Source: Branchiostoma floridae (lineage: Eukaryota > Chordata > Leptocardii > Amphioxiformes > Branchiostomatidae). From it: 64,000 bases of DNA. The stretch lies in NCBI RefSeq assembly GCF_000003815.2, contig NW_023365750.1, positions 17,335 to 81,334 on the forward strand. Direction: 5' to 3'. Position numbers and translations under genes: made by a program. Positions 20,101 through 29,870 of the stretch are shown here, one piece after another (the first letter of the stretch is position 1; each line of letters starts with the position of its first letter). The notes under the pieces are model-generated. The model worked only from the letters and a program-made list of their open reading frames with translations, was not told where the DNA came from and ran no database searches.

Positions 20101-23100
20101 GATGAGGGACATTTTCATACCTGAAGAATATTTCACTCAATAAATCAAGTGAGTTTAATCAAACATCACAATAACTCACCGGCACAACAATGTTTCCATC
20201 TGTGATACAGTCACACTCTGTAGGCTTGACACAGTGATACAGGTCCTTCCTGATGTAGCCTTTGGGACATGCGGGGCACTCACCACAGGTGGGCACACAT
20301 GAACTCCTGTCACCACGCTGGCACTGAGTGATCTTGTACCTGTAGCAGTGGCAGGTTTCCTCACAACGGAAGGAACAACCATACACCTTCTTTGCACATT
20401 CAGCTGAAATGAAATAATACAGTTGTTAAATGATTATGGCTGATTCATGGGGTTGTTAAATAAACATTTTGAACACATAGACATACTCTGTTCTTTTAAT
20501 GTCCAGTACAATGTACTCAAATGATACATGTACTTCCTTCTACAAACTACTGTTGCTCCTATGATCAAAAACAATAAACCTGCATCTGAGACAGAACTAT
20601 ACAAAGTAATGAACTATTGGCTCTGTACAATATTGTGAAAGAGGAGATTTACATACTTGTAACAGTGGTGTATGTTTCAGGCATGGTTGTAGTGACACCT
20701 GGTCTTGTTGTAAATGTCTCAGGCTTGGTAGTGTATGTCTCAGGCTTGGTGGTGTAGATCTCAGGCTTGGTGGTGTAGGTCTCAGGCCTGGTGGTGTATG
20801 TCTCAGGCCTGGTGGTGTATGTCTCTGGGCGTGTAGTTGTACCTGGAGTTGTAACCTTTCTTGGTGTCTTGTAAGTTGTTGTAACCACAGTTGTGTATGT
20901 CTCAGGCCTGGTGGTGTAGGTTTCAGGCTTGGTAGTGTATGTCTCAGGCTTGGTGGTGTAGGTCTCAGGCTTTGTAGTGTAGGTTTCAGGCCTGGTGGTG
21001 TATGTCTCTGGCCTAGTGGTATATGTCTCTGGCCTGGTGGTGTATGTCTCTGGCCTGGTGGTGTATGTCTTAGGCTTGGTAGTGTATGTCTCAGGCCTGG
21101 TGGTGTATGTCTCTGGCTTGGTTGTGAAGGTCTCAGGCCCAGTAGTATATGCTTCAGGTTTGGTGGTGAAAGTTTCTGGCTTTGTGGTGTATGTCTCAGG
21201 CCTGGTAGTCCATGTCTCTGGAGTTGTAGTGGAAGAGGGTGTTGTAACCTTCCTTGGTGTTTTGTATGTTGTTGTTTCAGTCTCTGGCCTGGTAGTGTAG
21301 GTCTCTGGCTTTGTGGTGTAGGTCTCTGGCTTTGTGGTGTATGTTTCTGATGTAGTTGTAACTGTGGGAGTAGTAATCTTTGTTGTTCGGTAGCCAGTTG
21401 TTTCAACCATTGTTGTGGTTGTTATACTTGATGTTGTGCAGAAGTTGGAACATGTCAGCTTGTTGTTGTAGCATCTGCACATTGTACAGTCATCAATTTT
21501 CTTCGTCTCTCCTGCCTGTATCAAACAAATTTAGTGTCTTGTCACACAAAATGTTGTCGGTAAGAAAAATTGTGTGATCATTTTTCAATAAATTCATATT
21601 CAACGTAGGACAAACCAAAGACCTAACATGGAATGAGTTAAAATAAGAATATAATGCCTCAACTTCAGCACCTTTCAGAAAGGAAGGAAGGTAGTTAAGG
21701 ACATGATTTGCCTGTCAGTAAAAGTAATAAATGTAGTATGAGATCAATTTAGCTAGTTCATTCTAACAAGATTTTTAGACAATTAACAAGAAACAGAAAA
21801 TTTGGTCCATACTAAATTTTTGTGCGGGTGCTAGGAGTGGGTACCGGTACAGAAAATTCAGGTCCAGGTCAGGTTCAGGTCCAGATGATCAGGTCCAGGT
21901 CCGGACCTGAACCTGTACCTGATGTAGTATGACTCATACCAATGGTCCATTTCACTACAAAGAAATCTGTTTGGTGTAGTATTAGACTTATACTGGCGTT
22001 TTGAAATCCTACAACGCTAACTGCACCTGTACGATTGGCTGTAAAACTTGGTAGAAATTACTATAAACTCTACTCTACTCTACTTCACTCTTGTTATTTT
22101 CTTCCACCTGCAAGCGCCAAAACGTGTGAATGCCTGATAAAATAATCTGTTAATTTTCTAATCGGTCCAACATCCGGTCCACCTATTTTTTTCAGGTCCG
22201 GTTTTTCTGGACCGGTCCAATAAGAAAAACCGGTTTTGTACCGGTACGCTGTACCGATACCCAGCCCTAGCGGGTGCTATCAGATACAGGTATTGTCCTT
22301 ACCTTGACCACAATGCCTCCATCAGTGATACAGTCACACTCTGTTGGCTTGATGCAGTGGTATTGGTCCTTCCTGATGTAGCCTTTAGGACACTGTGGAC
22401 ATTCCCCACAAGTTGGCACACAGGCTTTAGGGTCATTGCGCTGGCACTGGGTGATTTTGTACCTGTAGCAGTGGCAGGTCTCCTCACACTTGAAGGAGCA
22501 GCCATACACCCTCTTCTTGCATTGTGCTGAAAGTAATAAGAAATAATCATTAAAAATGATTGTAATTGATAACGAATGGTATGCAAATTTGTGAGAGTTA
22601 CAATCTTTTTGGTGCAATCAATTCATATTCTACCAATACTGGTCCCTGAAGGAAAAGGCTTACTTGTGACTATTGGCTCTGATGTAGTATACTCTGGTGC
22701 AGTTGTTTCAGTCTCAGGCTTTGTGGTGTATGTCTCAGGCTTTGTGGTGTATGTTTCTGAAGTTGTTGTGGAAGATGGAGTTGTAACCTTCCTTGGTGTT
22801 TTGTATGTTGTTGTGTAAGACTCTGGCCTGGTGGTCTCAGGATAGGTCTTCTCTGGCCTGGTGGTCTCAGGATAGGTCTTCTCTGGCCTGGTGGTCTCAG
22901 GGTAGGTCTTCTCTGGCCTGGTAGTCTCAGGATAGGTCTTCTCTGGTCTGGTGGTCTCAGGATAGGTCTTCTCTGGCCTGCTGGTCTCAGGATAGGTCTT
23001 CTCTGGCCTGGTGGTCTCAGGATATGTCTTCTCGGGCCTAGTGGTCTCAGGGTAGGTCTTCTCTGGCCTTGTGGTCTCAGGATAGGTCCTTTCTGGCCTG

Positions 23101-26100
23101 GTGGTCTCAGGGTAGGTCCTCTCTGGCCTGGTGGTCTCAGGGTAGGTCCTCTCTGGCCTGGTGGTCTCAGGGTAGGTCCTTTCTGGCTCAGTGACCTCTG
23201 GCCTGGTAGTTGTCCCTGTTGTTGACAATTGTGACACTCATTCAAATATTCTACATACATGTACATAATATTACATACACACAATCATACATACATAAAT
23301 GATATATACATACATATGTAACGGTTACATGTACATATGTACTACACCAAATATCAAAATTTAATGACTGTCCTGGTTTTAATGGATTCACAAAGAAATC
23401 AAATAGAAATGATTTGGTTTTCTTGCCTGGCGTTGTAACCTTCCTTGGTGTACGGTATGTGGTTGTCTCGGGATATGTTTCTTCTGGGGTTGTTGTGGTA
23501 ACAACTGTGGTTGTTGTCCTTATAGTTGTTGGTTTCACTGTAGTCATTGCTGAAAAGGATTGTGTTCATGCTTTTGTAGACTTGTAATAACATATTAACA
23601 CATATATTTGTGGAATAGAATATTTGGAATCAATAATGATCATAGGCAATACATTATACTATGTGTATTTTGGATAACTTAGCAATTAAATCATAGCAAA
23701 AGAACGTTTTTTTGTAGAATTTACTGAAATGTATGTGACAGAGTAAGCTGCAGGGACTTGAGGAGGCCCCAGATAACAATTTTTATGTCATACCTTGGCC
23801 GCGAAAACGTTCAATACAGGTGTTCCGGACCATGTGATAACTTTGCGTATCACACGGGTTCTAAGTTGTATCACACAAGCTTCCTTTGATAATTCGAACT
23901 ATTTCGAACGGGCTGAATACGGCACGGTTGAAATTTGAATACCGGATTCAGACGTTGGAATTGCTGTTGTTACAATCTTTTGTTCAAGGACACAACATTT
24001 TCTCAACTTCTGGCGCACATGGGTTTTCTCAGGTGGGTATGACATAAATAAAATACAACTCGGTCCCAGCCCTCCCGCAGGTCGGATCAACCTCCGGCCT
24101 TCAGCCGTCGGGCGATCCTTCCAGCAGTCGGGCTTGTACCTCAGGTGATACGGAATACACCGTGTTGTATTCTATACAAGGAAAACACTAAGAAAGGGAC
24201 ATGCATACAATTACAATGCAAGTAGAAGTGTGTTAGGTCTACATGTAATTATAGGTCAAGGTCAAATATTCTTAAAATCTCTTTTCAGGATATGTGATCC
24301 TAGATATGTGGATATTAGCCAGAACAAAAGACCATTAACTGACAATTTTCATCATAACACTGCAGGATGTAGATAATTTAACTTACTGCACTCTGCCGGA
24401 TCCACACAACGGTCGGCACCAAGAACCTTTCCTTCTGGGCAGCGGCAGCCCTCTACACATGGATGGCTGCAGCGTCCTGTTACCTTCTTCTGGTAATAGG
24501 CAGTGTTTTCACAGGTTTCAGGACATCCAGAACCACATGGGTCGTAGACGAATGTTGGTGGGCATGTTATTGCTGAAAAAGAGTTAACGATGAATACAGA
24601 CAGTATGATATGTAATGTGTCCCCCATGCCATCAATTGTTGCTAAAGGTAGACAGTACATAAATTGTAACGTGCTCAAATGTAACTCAGTGACCACATAT
24701 TATGATGGCACTTTTAAAATCACACCTTGTACACTTCATATTTTAACACTATGACATCATACTACATGACTACAGCAGCCACTTTACAGGCCTGGTACAT
24801 TTTGATTACATGCTATACTTACGACAGAGTTTGTCGCTTCTCCAGGACAGGCAGATGCCACAGCGTTGGCATGCTTTAGCATAAGCAGTCAGGGTGTCAC
24901 AGAGCTCCTTTCCTGAGCAGACATCATCTCCACAGGCCTAAAGTACCAAGCGGACAATGCAATTATGTACTTGTGACAGCTTATTCACACAGCAGTATTT
25001 ATCATTATTCATTTATTTAAGAGCTATTCAATCAACAGACATCAAAATTATCACATTGTATACCGTATACTGAAATGGAAATGGCATTTGCTCACATTCC
25101 AAGCCTCAACAACTTCTTGGCCTGAACATTAACTTCTTGCTGAAAACAGAATTTCCCATGGCTACATGTAGATTTTTACTTAAGTATTAAGCTTCTATAA
25201 ACCTAAATGGCACCATGAGTGACTGGGGACAACAATTGGAAGACATGATGAGACATACCTCGCGGAAGTTCTTGACATTGACGTATGAGTGGCAAGGTGC
25301 AAATACTGAAGAATGCAGGATGTCGCACACAGAGGACTCCACTGGTGAGCAGGTTGGTGCGGGTGGAGGAAGTGTCTGGCAGTGCTTAGCACCATCATCA
25401 ATGAACCATGATCGGCCAAACTTGTTGAAGTCTGTGACCTTGTACTGTCCATTGCAGACACCTTGGCAAGGAAAAGAACAAAATATATACCATGAAATAG
25501 TGTTTCTTCTGGCCCAACAGTCCATGCAAAACTCCCATAACTACCACATCTTACTCACTCATCATCAATCACACTTACTGCCTAGTCTATCATTCATTCT
25601 CCCATCTTCTGAGAGATAACTCATCAGTAGCACTGCCAGTTTTTTCACATCATGTTCTTACCACAAAGACCCTCAGTGTTGGAGCCATATCGGTCGTTGG
25701 GAACTGTTACACTGAATCCATGGCAAGAGTCGTCGTACTGCACCTCCAGACCATAGCGTTCATAGTTCAAGATCAGGCGAAGACCAACACAGCGCACAGT
25801 CATGGCTCCATTGTTGATAGGGATAGTGACTCCTCTAGGCACCAGCCGGGCAGAGCCATCAATGATAACCTATAGGGAAAAATCAATTCATTAGCCACAC
25901 TAGGCTGCAATAACTGTCTTAGGTTATGTCTGTGGAGCTTTTTCTTATTTAATTGGCTTAATTTCAGTGGAGCAACAATTGAAAGGTTCTAACTGCAAGA
26001 TAATAGTGAACATAAGAATCATGAAAGTAATATGAATTTAAACATAACCCATATGTGAAAACTACTAATCAATCAAAAACATCAGATCTACATTGCATGG

Positions 26101-26942
26101 TGACACTGTGGCTCTACCTTGAATCCTGCCATGAGTTCCACCTGCGTCTTCCCACAGAGTACCTTCACAGACCTGGTGCAGGTGTAGCTTGGGTTATTTG
26201 GACAAGCCTCATTGCTGATGTAGACCTCATAGTCAGGGTTCTTGGCATTGTGACGAGACAGCAGATGTGTGCAGCGTCCGCAGTACTTGTATGAGCGACT
26301 GTCAAAGGTGCTGAAGTGACATTCACCATACCCGAAGCAGAAGCCTGTCACAAAAACAGATACATGTATTCAGATTTTCAGTTGTCATATCAGAACTACA
26401 CAGAATAGCTAGGGCAGAAAACATATCATCCAGAGATGTTAAATAACAAAAGGAACTTTTTTTTAATCTCAGCAACAAATGAAGAAGAACAAAACTAACA
26501 AAAATACTTACATTCCTTGGGTGGTGTGGTAGGTGTGACTGTTGTGGTGATTTGTGGTGTTGTAGTAACCTCTGAAAAGATAGCAGACAATATCAGCCTT
26601 TCTGCATCAAATACCATTGTGGTGAAATCTTTAATTCAGCAATGGATGTAGTTTTCAACTTTCTGTTATAATTTCAATTATATTTTAATACATGTACTGA
26701 AAATAATAAAATATTTCAGACACTGGGTTCAAAAACTTCATAGTACAAGTTGCATAACAACAAATACTTACCACATTCCCTCACACACTGATCATCCTGC
26801 AACATGTATCCCTCTTTGCATTCACATGTTTCTATGTTTTGGCGTGAACAAGTCATGAAACGATGGTAGTCCTTATTGGAGCATGTCAGAGGACAAGCAC
26901 TTCCAGTAGGATTGAAGGTTTTTCCCTTCTCACAATCCAATG
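16621..26942 (-). CDS. Mucin-like secreted glycoprotein gene (partial, ~16 exons)
   Basis: A minus-strand gene for a secreted, heavily O-glycosylated mucus protein. Exon order, 5' to 3': TIL module, Thr/Pro linker, VWD (two exons), C8 (two exons), TIL, Thr/Pro repeats, then three rounds of a Cys-rich TIL-like module followed by a VWC-like module and Thr/Pro repeats, with a WxxW domain before the third. VWD-C8-TIL is the assembly unit of gel-forming mucins, von Willebrand factor and SCO-spondin; long TTRPE-type repeats are O-glycosylation substrates. The visible 5' end begins in a TIL module, so at least one upstream VWD-C8 set, the signal peptide and the start lie beyond the repeats and gap upstream. 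The 3' end is cut at the N at 16620, so no cystine-knot terminus is seen. Orthology to a named mucin cannot be assigned. Confidence 0.85.
17112..17558. other. Mucin intron
   Basis: AT-rich intron between the exons at 16621-17111 and 17559-17718. No repeat or regulatory feature recognised. Confidence 0.7.
17559..17934 (-). CDS. Mucin exons: third TIL-like Cys module (two exons)
   Basis: Two exons (17871-17934 and 17559-17718) encode one Cys-rich module: DRKVYGCSFRCEETCHCYR joined to FKITQCMYGDRSTCVPTCG and CPKGYIRKDRDHCVKPTEC. The donor CAG/GTTCGT joins the acceptor TTTCAG/GTTTAAG to give the same YR-x-KITQC sequence seen uninterrupted in the other copies at 20180-20403 and 22303-22526. The module is therefore split by an intron in this copy only. 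Closest known type: trypsin-inhibitor-like (TIL) modules of mucins. Confidence 0.8.
18229..18699 (-). CDS. Mucin exon: 45-bp Thr/Pro repeats
   Basis: The exon encodes tandem 15-residue units of the type TTRPEVTEPEKTYPE, a mucin domain rich in O-glycosylation sites. Splice sites TTTTTTAG and GTGAGT flank it. Downstream units diverge (KPTRKITTPTVTETT, then VWTTVPETTKPWYTTE). Neighbouring introns contain nothing recognised. Confidence 0.8.
18700..19071. other. Mucin intron
   Basis: AT-rich intron between the repeat exon and the WxxW exon. No feature recognised. Confidence 0.6.
19072..19437 (-). CDS. Mucin exon: WxxW domain
   Basis: The exon reads CYEEHEVCSWTSWMDACYPT, then GDDESFTSLRRHGFNIG, ISRIQCRTVG, and ends with GISPYCYNYEVRLLCC. 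The WTSWMD motif (W-x-x-W), central IQCR and terminal YEVR-x-CC are the signature of the mucin-2 WxxW domain of MUC2, MUC5AC, MUC5B and cartilage intermediate layer protein. The acceptor is TTTAAG and the donor GTAAGG. The domain is full length and in the family it separates Thr/Pro-rich regions, as here. Confidence 0.9.
19438..19861. other. Mucin intron
   Basis: Intron between the WxxW exon and the next VWC-like exon. Nothing recognised beyond AT-rich sequence. Confidence 0.6.
19862..20403 (-). CDS. Mucin exons: second TIL-like and VWC-like pair
   Basis: Exon 20180-20403 encodes a TIL-like module (KVYGCSFRCEETCHCYRYK, then CVPTCGECPACPKGYIRKD, then CVKPTECDC). Exon 19862-20072 encodes a VWC-like module (GKTVKVGQCQVCTCYQNTL, CSNMC) and a Thr-rich tail with the recurrent YKTPRKVTTP motif. 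The TIL-like then VWC-like order repeats three times in this gene, pointing to exon-pair duplication. Confidence 0.85.
20657..21515 (-). CDS. Mucin exon: VWC-like module and 7-residue Thr repeats
   Basis: The exon begins with a VWC-like module (GETKKIDDCTMCRCYNNKLT, CSNFC) and continues into more than 25 copies of a 7-residue unit, TYTTRPE or TYTTKPE (21-bp DNA unit), broken by TYKTPRKVTTP motifs. This is the longest O-glycosylation domain in the window. It ends at the donor GTATGT. DNA repeats stay in frame throughout, showing selection on the protein. Confidence 0.85.
21516..21831. other. Mucin intron, upstream part
   Basis: Intron sequence up to the inserted MITE. The last eight bases (21824-21831, GCGGGTGC) are the left copy of its target-site duplication. 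Nothing else recognised. Confidence 0.6.
21832..22269. mobile_element. hAT-superfamily MITE with 8-bp target duplication
   Basis: A 438-bp insertion in a mucin intron. The ends TAGGAGTGGGTACCGGTACAG and, inverted, TAGGGCTGGGTATCGGTACAG are imperfect ~21-bp inverted repeats. It is flanked by a perfect 8-bp direct repeat GCGGGTGC (21824-21831 and 22270-22277). 8-bp duplications with short TIRs starting (T)AGGG are the hAT pattern. Internal sequence has many GGTCCGG/ACCGGTCC inverted motifs and no transposase. It ends only ~25 bp from the splice donor of the exon at 22303. Confidence 0.8.
22303..22526 (-). CDS. Mucin exon: first TIL-like Cys module
   Basis: The exon encodes KKRVYGCSFKCEETCHCYRY, then CVPTCGECPQCPKGYIRKDQ, then CIKPTECDC, a ten-plus-cysteine TIL-like module. 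It closely matches the module at 20180-20403. Splice sites are TTTCAG and GTAAGG. Such modules follow Thr/Pro domains in gel-forming mucins. Confidence 0.85.
22664..23215 (-). CDS. Mucin exon: 30-bp Thr/Pro repeats
   Basis: About twelve tandem 10-residue units of the type TTRPEKTYPE or TTRPERTYPE, then TYKTPRKVTTP and Thr/Glu-rich units. Splice sites are ACAACAG and GTAAGC. This unit is the 15-residue unit of exon 18229-18699 without the EVTEPE-type insert, so the two arrays share an ancestor. Confidence 0.85.
23216..23426. repeat. Intron with ACAT-rich microsatellite
   Basis: The intron contains a run of ACAT/CATACA-type simple repeats (about 23250-23340). No gene. Confidence 0.6.
23427..23549 (-). 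CDS. Mucin exon: Thr-rich linker with a GC-AG splice donor
   Basis: The exon encodes MTTVKPTTIRTTTTVVTTTT, PEETYPETTTYRTPRKVTTP. The only donor that keeps the frame into the next exon (TP-G-TTTRPEV) is CAG/GCAAGA, a GC-AG intron, a known minor class with an otherwise perfect consensus. No GT donor nearby works. Confidence 0.65.
23550..24386. other. Mucin intron with unidentified GC-rich insertion-like stretch
   Basis: An AT-rich intron with a GC-richer part at about 23750-24170 (for example CGGTCCCAGCCCTCCCGCAG). It looks like an interspersed repeat, but I found no terminal repeats or target duplication. No coding signal. Confidence 0.4.
24387..24572 (-). CDS. Mucin exon: TIL domain
   Basis: The exon encodes CPPTFVYDPCGSGCPETCEN, then CSHPCVEGCRCPEGKVLGAD, then CVDPAEC: the classical TIL domain that follows VWD-C8 in mucins and von Willebrand factor. 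It ends at donor GTAAGT. Confidence 0.9.
24823..25461 (-). CDS. Mucin exons: C8 domain (two exons)
   Basis: Exon 25259-25461 encodes VCNGQYKVTDFNKFGRSWFI, then C-x-TLPPPAP-x-C and SSVCDILHSSVFAPCHSYV. Exon 24823-24937 encodes ACGDDVCSGKELCDTLTAYA and KACQRCGICLSWRS. The conserved cysteine spacing and F-x-C / Y-x-x-AC pattern match the C8 domain that follows VWD. The 320 bp between the exons is intron. Confidence 0.85.
24938..25258. other. Mucin intron
   Basis: Intron between the two C8 exons. Nothing recognised. Confidence 0.6.
25662..26344 (-). CDS. Mucin exons: VWD domain (two exons)
   Basis: Exon 26118-26344 encodes CFGYGECHFSTFDSRSYKYC, then SNEACPNNPSYTCTRSVKVL. Exon 25662-25869 encodes IIDGSARLVPRGVTIPINNG, then LNYERYGLEVQYDDSCHGFS and NTEGLCG. 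G-x-C-H-x-x-TFD at the start and (T/N)-x-GLCG at the end are the VWD hallmarks; the terminal GLCG continues into VCNG of the C8 exon. A full-length D-type assembly is therefore present. Confidence 0.9.
26345..26511. other. Mucin intron
   Basis: Short AT-rich intron, nothing recognised. Confidence 0.6.
26512..26571 (-). CDS. Mucin exon: short Thr/Pro linker
   Basis: A 60-nt exon encoding EVTTTPQITTTVTPTTPPKE with splice sites TTTTCAG and GTAAGT. It links the TIL module to the VWD domain. Confidence 0.75.
26772..26942 (-). CDS. Mucin exon: TIL module (most 5' exon seen)
   Basis: The exon encodes CEKGKTFNPTGSACPLTCSN, then FMTCSRQNIETCECKEGYML and DDQCV. It is a TIL module, so an upstream VWD-C8 unit is expected but is not in the window. 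Splice sites are TTCTGCAG and GTAAGT. Confidence 0.85.
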
Positions 26943-27099
26943 CTGCAGAAAACAACAAGCAGAGAAATCTGTGAGCAGTCTATTCCACAATATTCACAAT
27001 CAATGAAAGGCACCATGACTAAGTAGATATGATTCATCATAAAGATTATATTTCAGCCATACATAGTATGGTGAAATATATTGTATTCGTAATGTTTCT

Positions 27100-27860
27100 T
27101 CTTTCTTCTTCTTTCTTTCTCCTGTCAAATCTTCAAAGTGATTCATCTCCGCCGTTCCTGGACCGAATGACCTGAAATTTGGCACAGGGGTAGAATGGGC
27201 CAATACCTTGATGCTTGTTTCTCAGTTTTTTTCATATCTGCCTCTAAAATGATTTTATTGAGATTTTTTGGTCAATTTTAGACCAAAACTGTATATTTTG
27301 GCCCCTGTACCCTGGTATTACAACCAAATGAGCTGAAATTTGACAGAGATGTGCCTTGATAATGCCCCCATATAAATTCGATAACACTTTTGGTGTACAG
27401 TACAACAAAATGCTTATTTTTGCGATTTTTTGACCAATTTTTGACCAAAAAATGACACTTTTGGCCCCTGTACCCTGGTATTACAACCAAATGAGCTGAA
27501 ATTTGACAGAGATGTGCCTTGATAATGCCCCCATATAAATTCAATGACACTTTTGGTGTACAGTACAACAAAATGCTTATTTTTGCGATTTTTTGACCAA
27601 TTTATGACCAAAAAAGGACACTTTTGGCTCCTGTACCTTGGTATTGCAACCGAATGAGCTGAAATTTGACACAGATGTGCCTTGATAATCCCTTCATATA
27701 AATTCAATAACACTTTTGGTGTACAGTGCAACAAAATGCTTATTTTTGCGATTTTTGGCCAATTTTTGACCAAAAAAGGACACTTTTGGCTCCTGTACCC
27801 TGGTATTACAATTAAATGACCTGAAATTTGGTATAGATAGGCATTAGCTACTTGGTAACA
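27100..27860. repeat. 163-bp tandem repeat, four to five units
   Basis: Units recur at 27300, 27463, 27626 and 27788 (GGCCCCTGTACCCTGG or GGCTCCTGTACC...). Each includes GAGCTGAAATTTGACAGAGA and GGTGTACAGTACAACAAAAT. A weaker unit starts near 27160 after a CTT-rich tract (27100-27122). Frames running through it on the minus strand are not coding. Confidence 0.8.
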
Positions 27861-28215
27861 AGATTCAAGTAAAATTTTTGACATAAACAACTTTAAAATG
27901 ATTAATTTTGGCACTTTTCTGAGGGGAAATTTGTTTTCTTTTGGCCTCCTGACGTGACCTTCCGTGACCCCGCACAGAGCCACACCTGTGCGCGTCAGCC
28001 GGAGAGTTAATTGAATCAAAGACCTAGCCAATCAGCGAAGAGGAGGCCAAAGGCTAATTAATATTCATAAGCGGGGCCTCATGATCCCGTATATAGCAGT
28101 GTTCCCGCCAGGGGGAGCGAAGCCCGCCTAAGGCTCTCGCATTTTAGACTATTCAGAAGGCTTTATATTGTATCAGTTCTTAGGGGCATATCTATGATAA
28201 TCGCAGCAGTCACTT
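27861..28215. repeat. Repeat-rich stretch with a partial copy of the dispersed repeat
   Basis: 28105-28215 matches part of the ~750-bp repeat at 28745 and 29871 (GCATTTTAGACTATTCAGAA, then GATAATCGCAGCAGTCACTT), running into the gap. 27861-28104 shows nothing recognised. Confidence 0.6.
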
Positions 28216-28713
28216 NNNNNNNNNNNNNNNNNNNNNNNNNNNNNNNNNNNNNNNNNNNNNNNNNNNNNNNNNNNNNNNNNNNNNNNNNNNNNNNNNNNNN
28301 NNNNNNNNNNNNNNNNNNNNNNNNNNNNNNNNNNNNNNNNNNNNNNNNNNNNNNNNNNNNNNNNNNNNNNNNNNNNNNNNNNNNNNNNNNNNNNNNNNNN
28401 NNNNNNNNNNNNNNNNNNNNNNNNNNNNNNNNNNNNNNNNNNNNNNNNNNNNNNNNNNNNNNNNNNNNNNNNNNNNNNNNNNNNNNNNNNNNNNNNNNNN
28501 NNNNNNNNNNNNNNNNNNNNNNNNNNNNNNNNNNNNNNNNNNNNNNNNNNNNNNNNNNNNNNNNNNNNNNNNNNNNNNNNNNNNNNNNNNNNNNNNNNNN
28601 NNNNNNNNNNNNNNNNNNNNNNNNNNNNNNNNNNNNNNNNNNNNNNNNNNNNNNNNNNNNNNNNNNNNNNNNNNNNNNNNNNNNNNNNNNNNNNNNNNNN
28701 NNNNNNNNNNNNN
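28216..28713. other. Assembly gap (498 N)
   Basis: A run of 498 Ns, a sized gap between copies of the dispersed repeat. Confidence 0.99.
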
Positions 28714-28744
28714 AATACGTTAACTTGAAGACTCAGGCCGTACA

Positions 28745-29492
28745 GACTTCTCGCCAGGATTTTTTTAAAGCGTCGGACAGGGGTCCGGGGGCCGCCGAAT
28801 GTCCCTGGCGGGGTCCAGGGGCAGGGCCACTGTGGGGGGGACCCAGGTGGGCGAAGCCCCCCCGGAAGCTCTTGCATTTTAGACTATTGAGAAGGCTTCT
28901 TTTATCAGTTTTTTTAGGGCCATATCTACGATAATCGTAGCAGTCACTTACTTCTCTTCAGCAGTTTGACTTTAAAATATTTCGGGTCAAAGCTTCAAAG
29001 ACAACTAAAACCTCATAAACAACAAACTTTACTTAGCTCAACAGTATACAAAAATATTGTACGGGTTGCCATCCTTAGTTGAAGCGCTTATTTATAGCGC
29101 TAGTATCTTCGCTGCGTCGTTAGCCGCCGTGCGACTTTTGTTGACGGTCTGATATCCCTACGTCGCCGCCTCGCTGATATTCCCACGGACATGTTTCAAG
29201 AAAAATACCCAGCAAAAAACGCTGTTCTGCGTCAAATTCTATTCTATAAAACACGTGGGACTCAGTGTTACAGTCTAAATATTTTGTAGAAGCACCGCTG
29301 TAGGAAAGAAGGTCCAAGCAATGTAAAACATCACGTAGCATGAAGTTCGCTGTCAACTGGCACACAGCACATGACTGTTTGAAACTCTAAGTCTAATCAA
29401 CAGCCGTGTTTGATTGATAGCCGGCGGTCCTTTGATGAAGTCGGCGAAAGGTGCGTTAGTTAGAAAATCTGCGTTTAGTTCTGATACGTAAT
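28745..29492. repeat. ~750-bp dispersed repeat, copy A
   Basis: Matches 29871-30618 at offset 1126 almost base for base, starting GACTTCTCGCCAGGATTTTT and ending near TGATACGTAAT. The first 130 bp are GC-rich (GGGTCCGGGGGCCGCCGAAT). Both copies hold an 81-codon minus-strand frame (MCQLTANFMLRDVLHCLDLL...) differing by one residue. The ends show no clear inverted repeats, and the element class is unknown. Confidence 0.75.
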
Positions 29493-29870
29493 ATAAGTAG
29501 ANTCACATTCATTGCCAAAGCGAAAAGTTTCAGTATCTTTTTCGGGACTCGTCGTGGGACGAACACACCGTCACATTCTTGAATTTCTGTTGGTGACCTA
29601 CAACTCATGTAAAAGTCTGAAGAACCGTTGCATAATAGCCCGGATCTACGACTGAATGGGCAAAATTGAACGTACGCAGCCATTTTCCCGCCATTTTTAT
29701 ATCTACGCTAGCAGTAAAGTGTTACGTCACAGCGGTTGTGACGGACAAAAGTTCTTGACAGTATACGTCCGTTTTCTCATGACATTTTGTATGCTCATGC
29801 CGGTTTATGTTTTATGCATTTACTAACATAAAAGAAAGGAACATCAGAGGATGTATAAAGGTACATAAAG
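29493..29870 (-). other. Spacer between repeat copies, with a possible small exon
   Basis: A minus-strand frame starting at an ATG at 29683 reads MAAYVQFCPFSRRSGLLCNG, then SPTEIQECDGVFVPRRVPKK, and meets an N at 29502. The sequence GGGAAAATGGC gives a reasonable start context. I recognise no family. It could be a first exon or repeat-derived; coding is not established. Confidence 0.25.

Noticed and set aside
20995-21300. Plus-strand hydrophobic frames (VVYVSGL repeats) opposite mucin exons, also 16617-17067 and 18206-18703
   Set aside because: They are the antisense of Thr/Pro repeat codons; the minus strand has splice sites and Cys modules.
27414-28031. 205-codon minus-strand frame
   Set aside because: It runs through the 163-bp tandem repeat and shows the same peptide repeated; not a gene.
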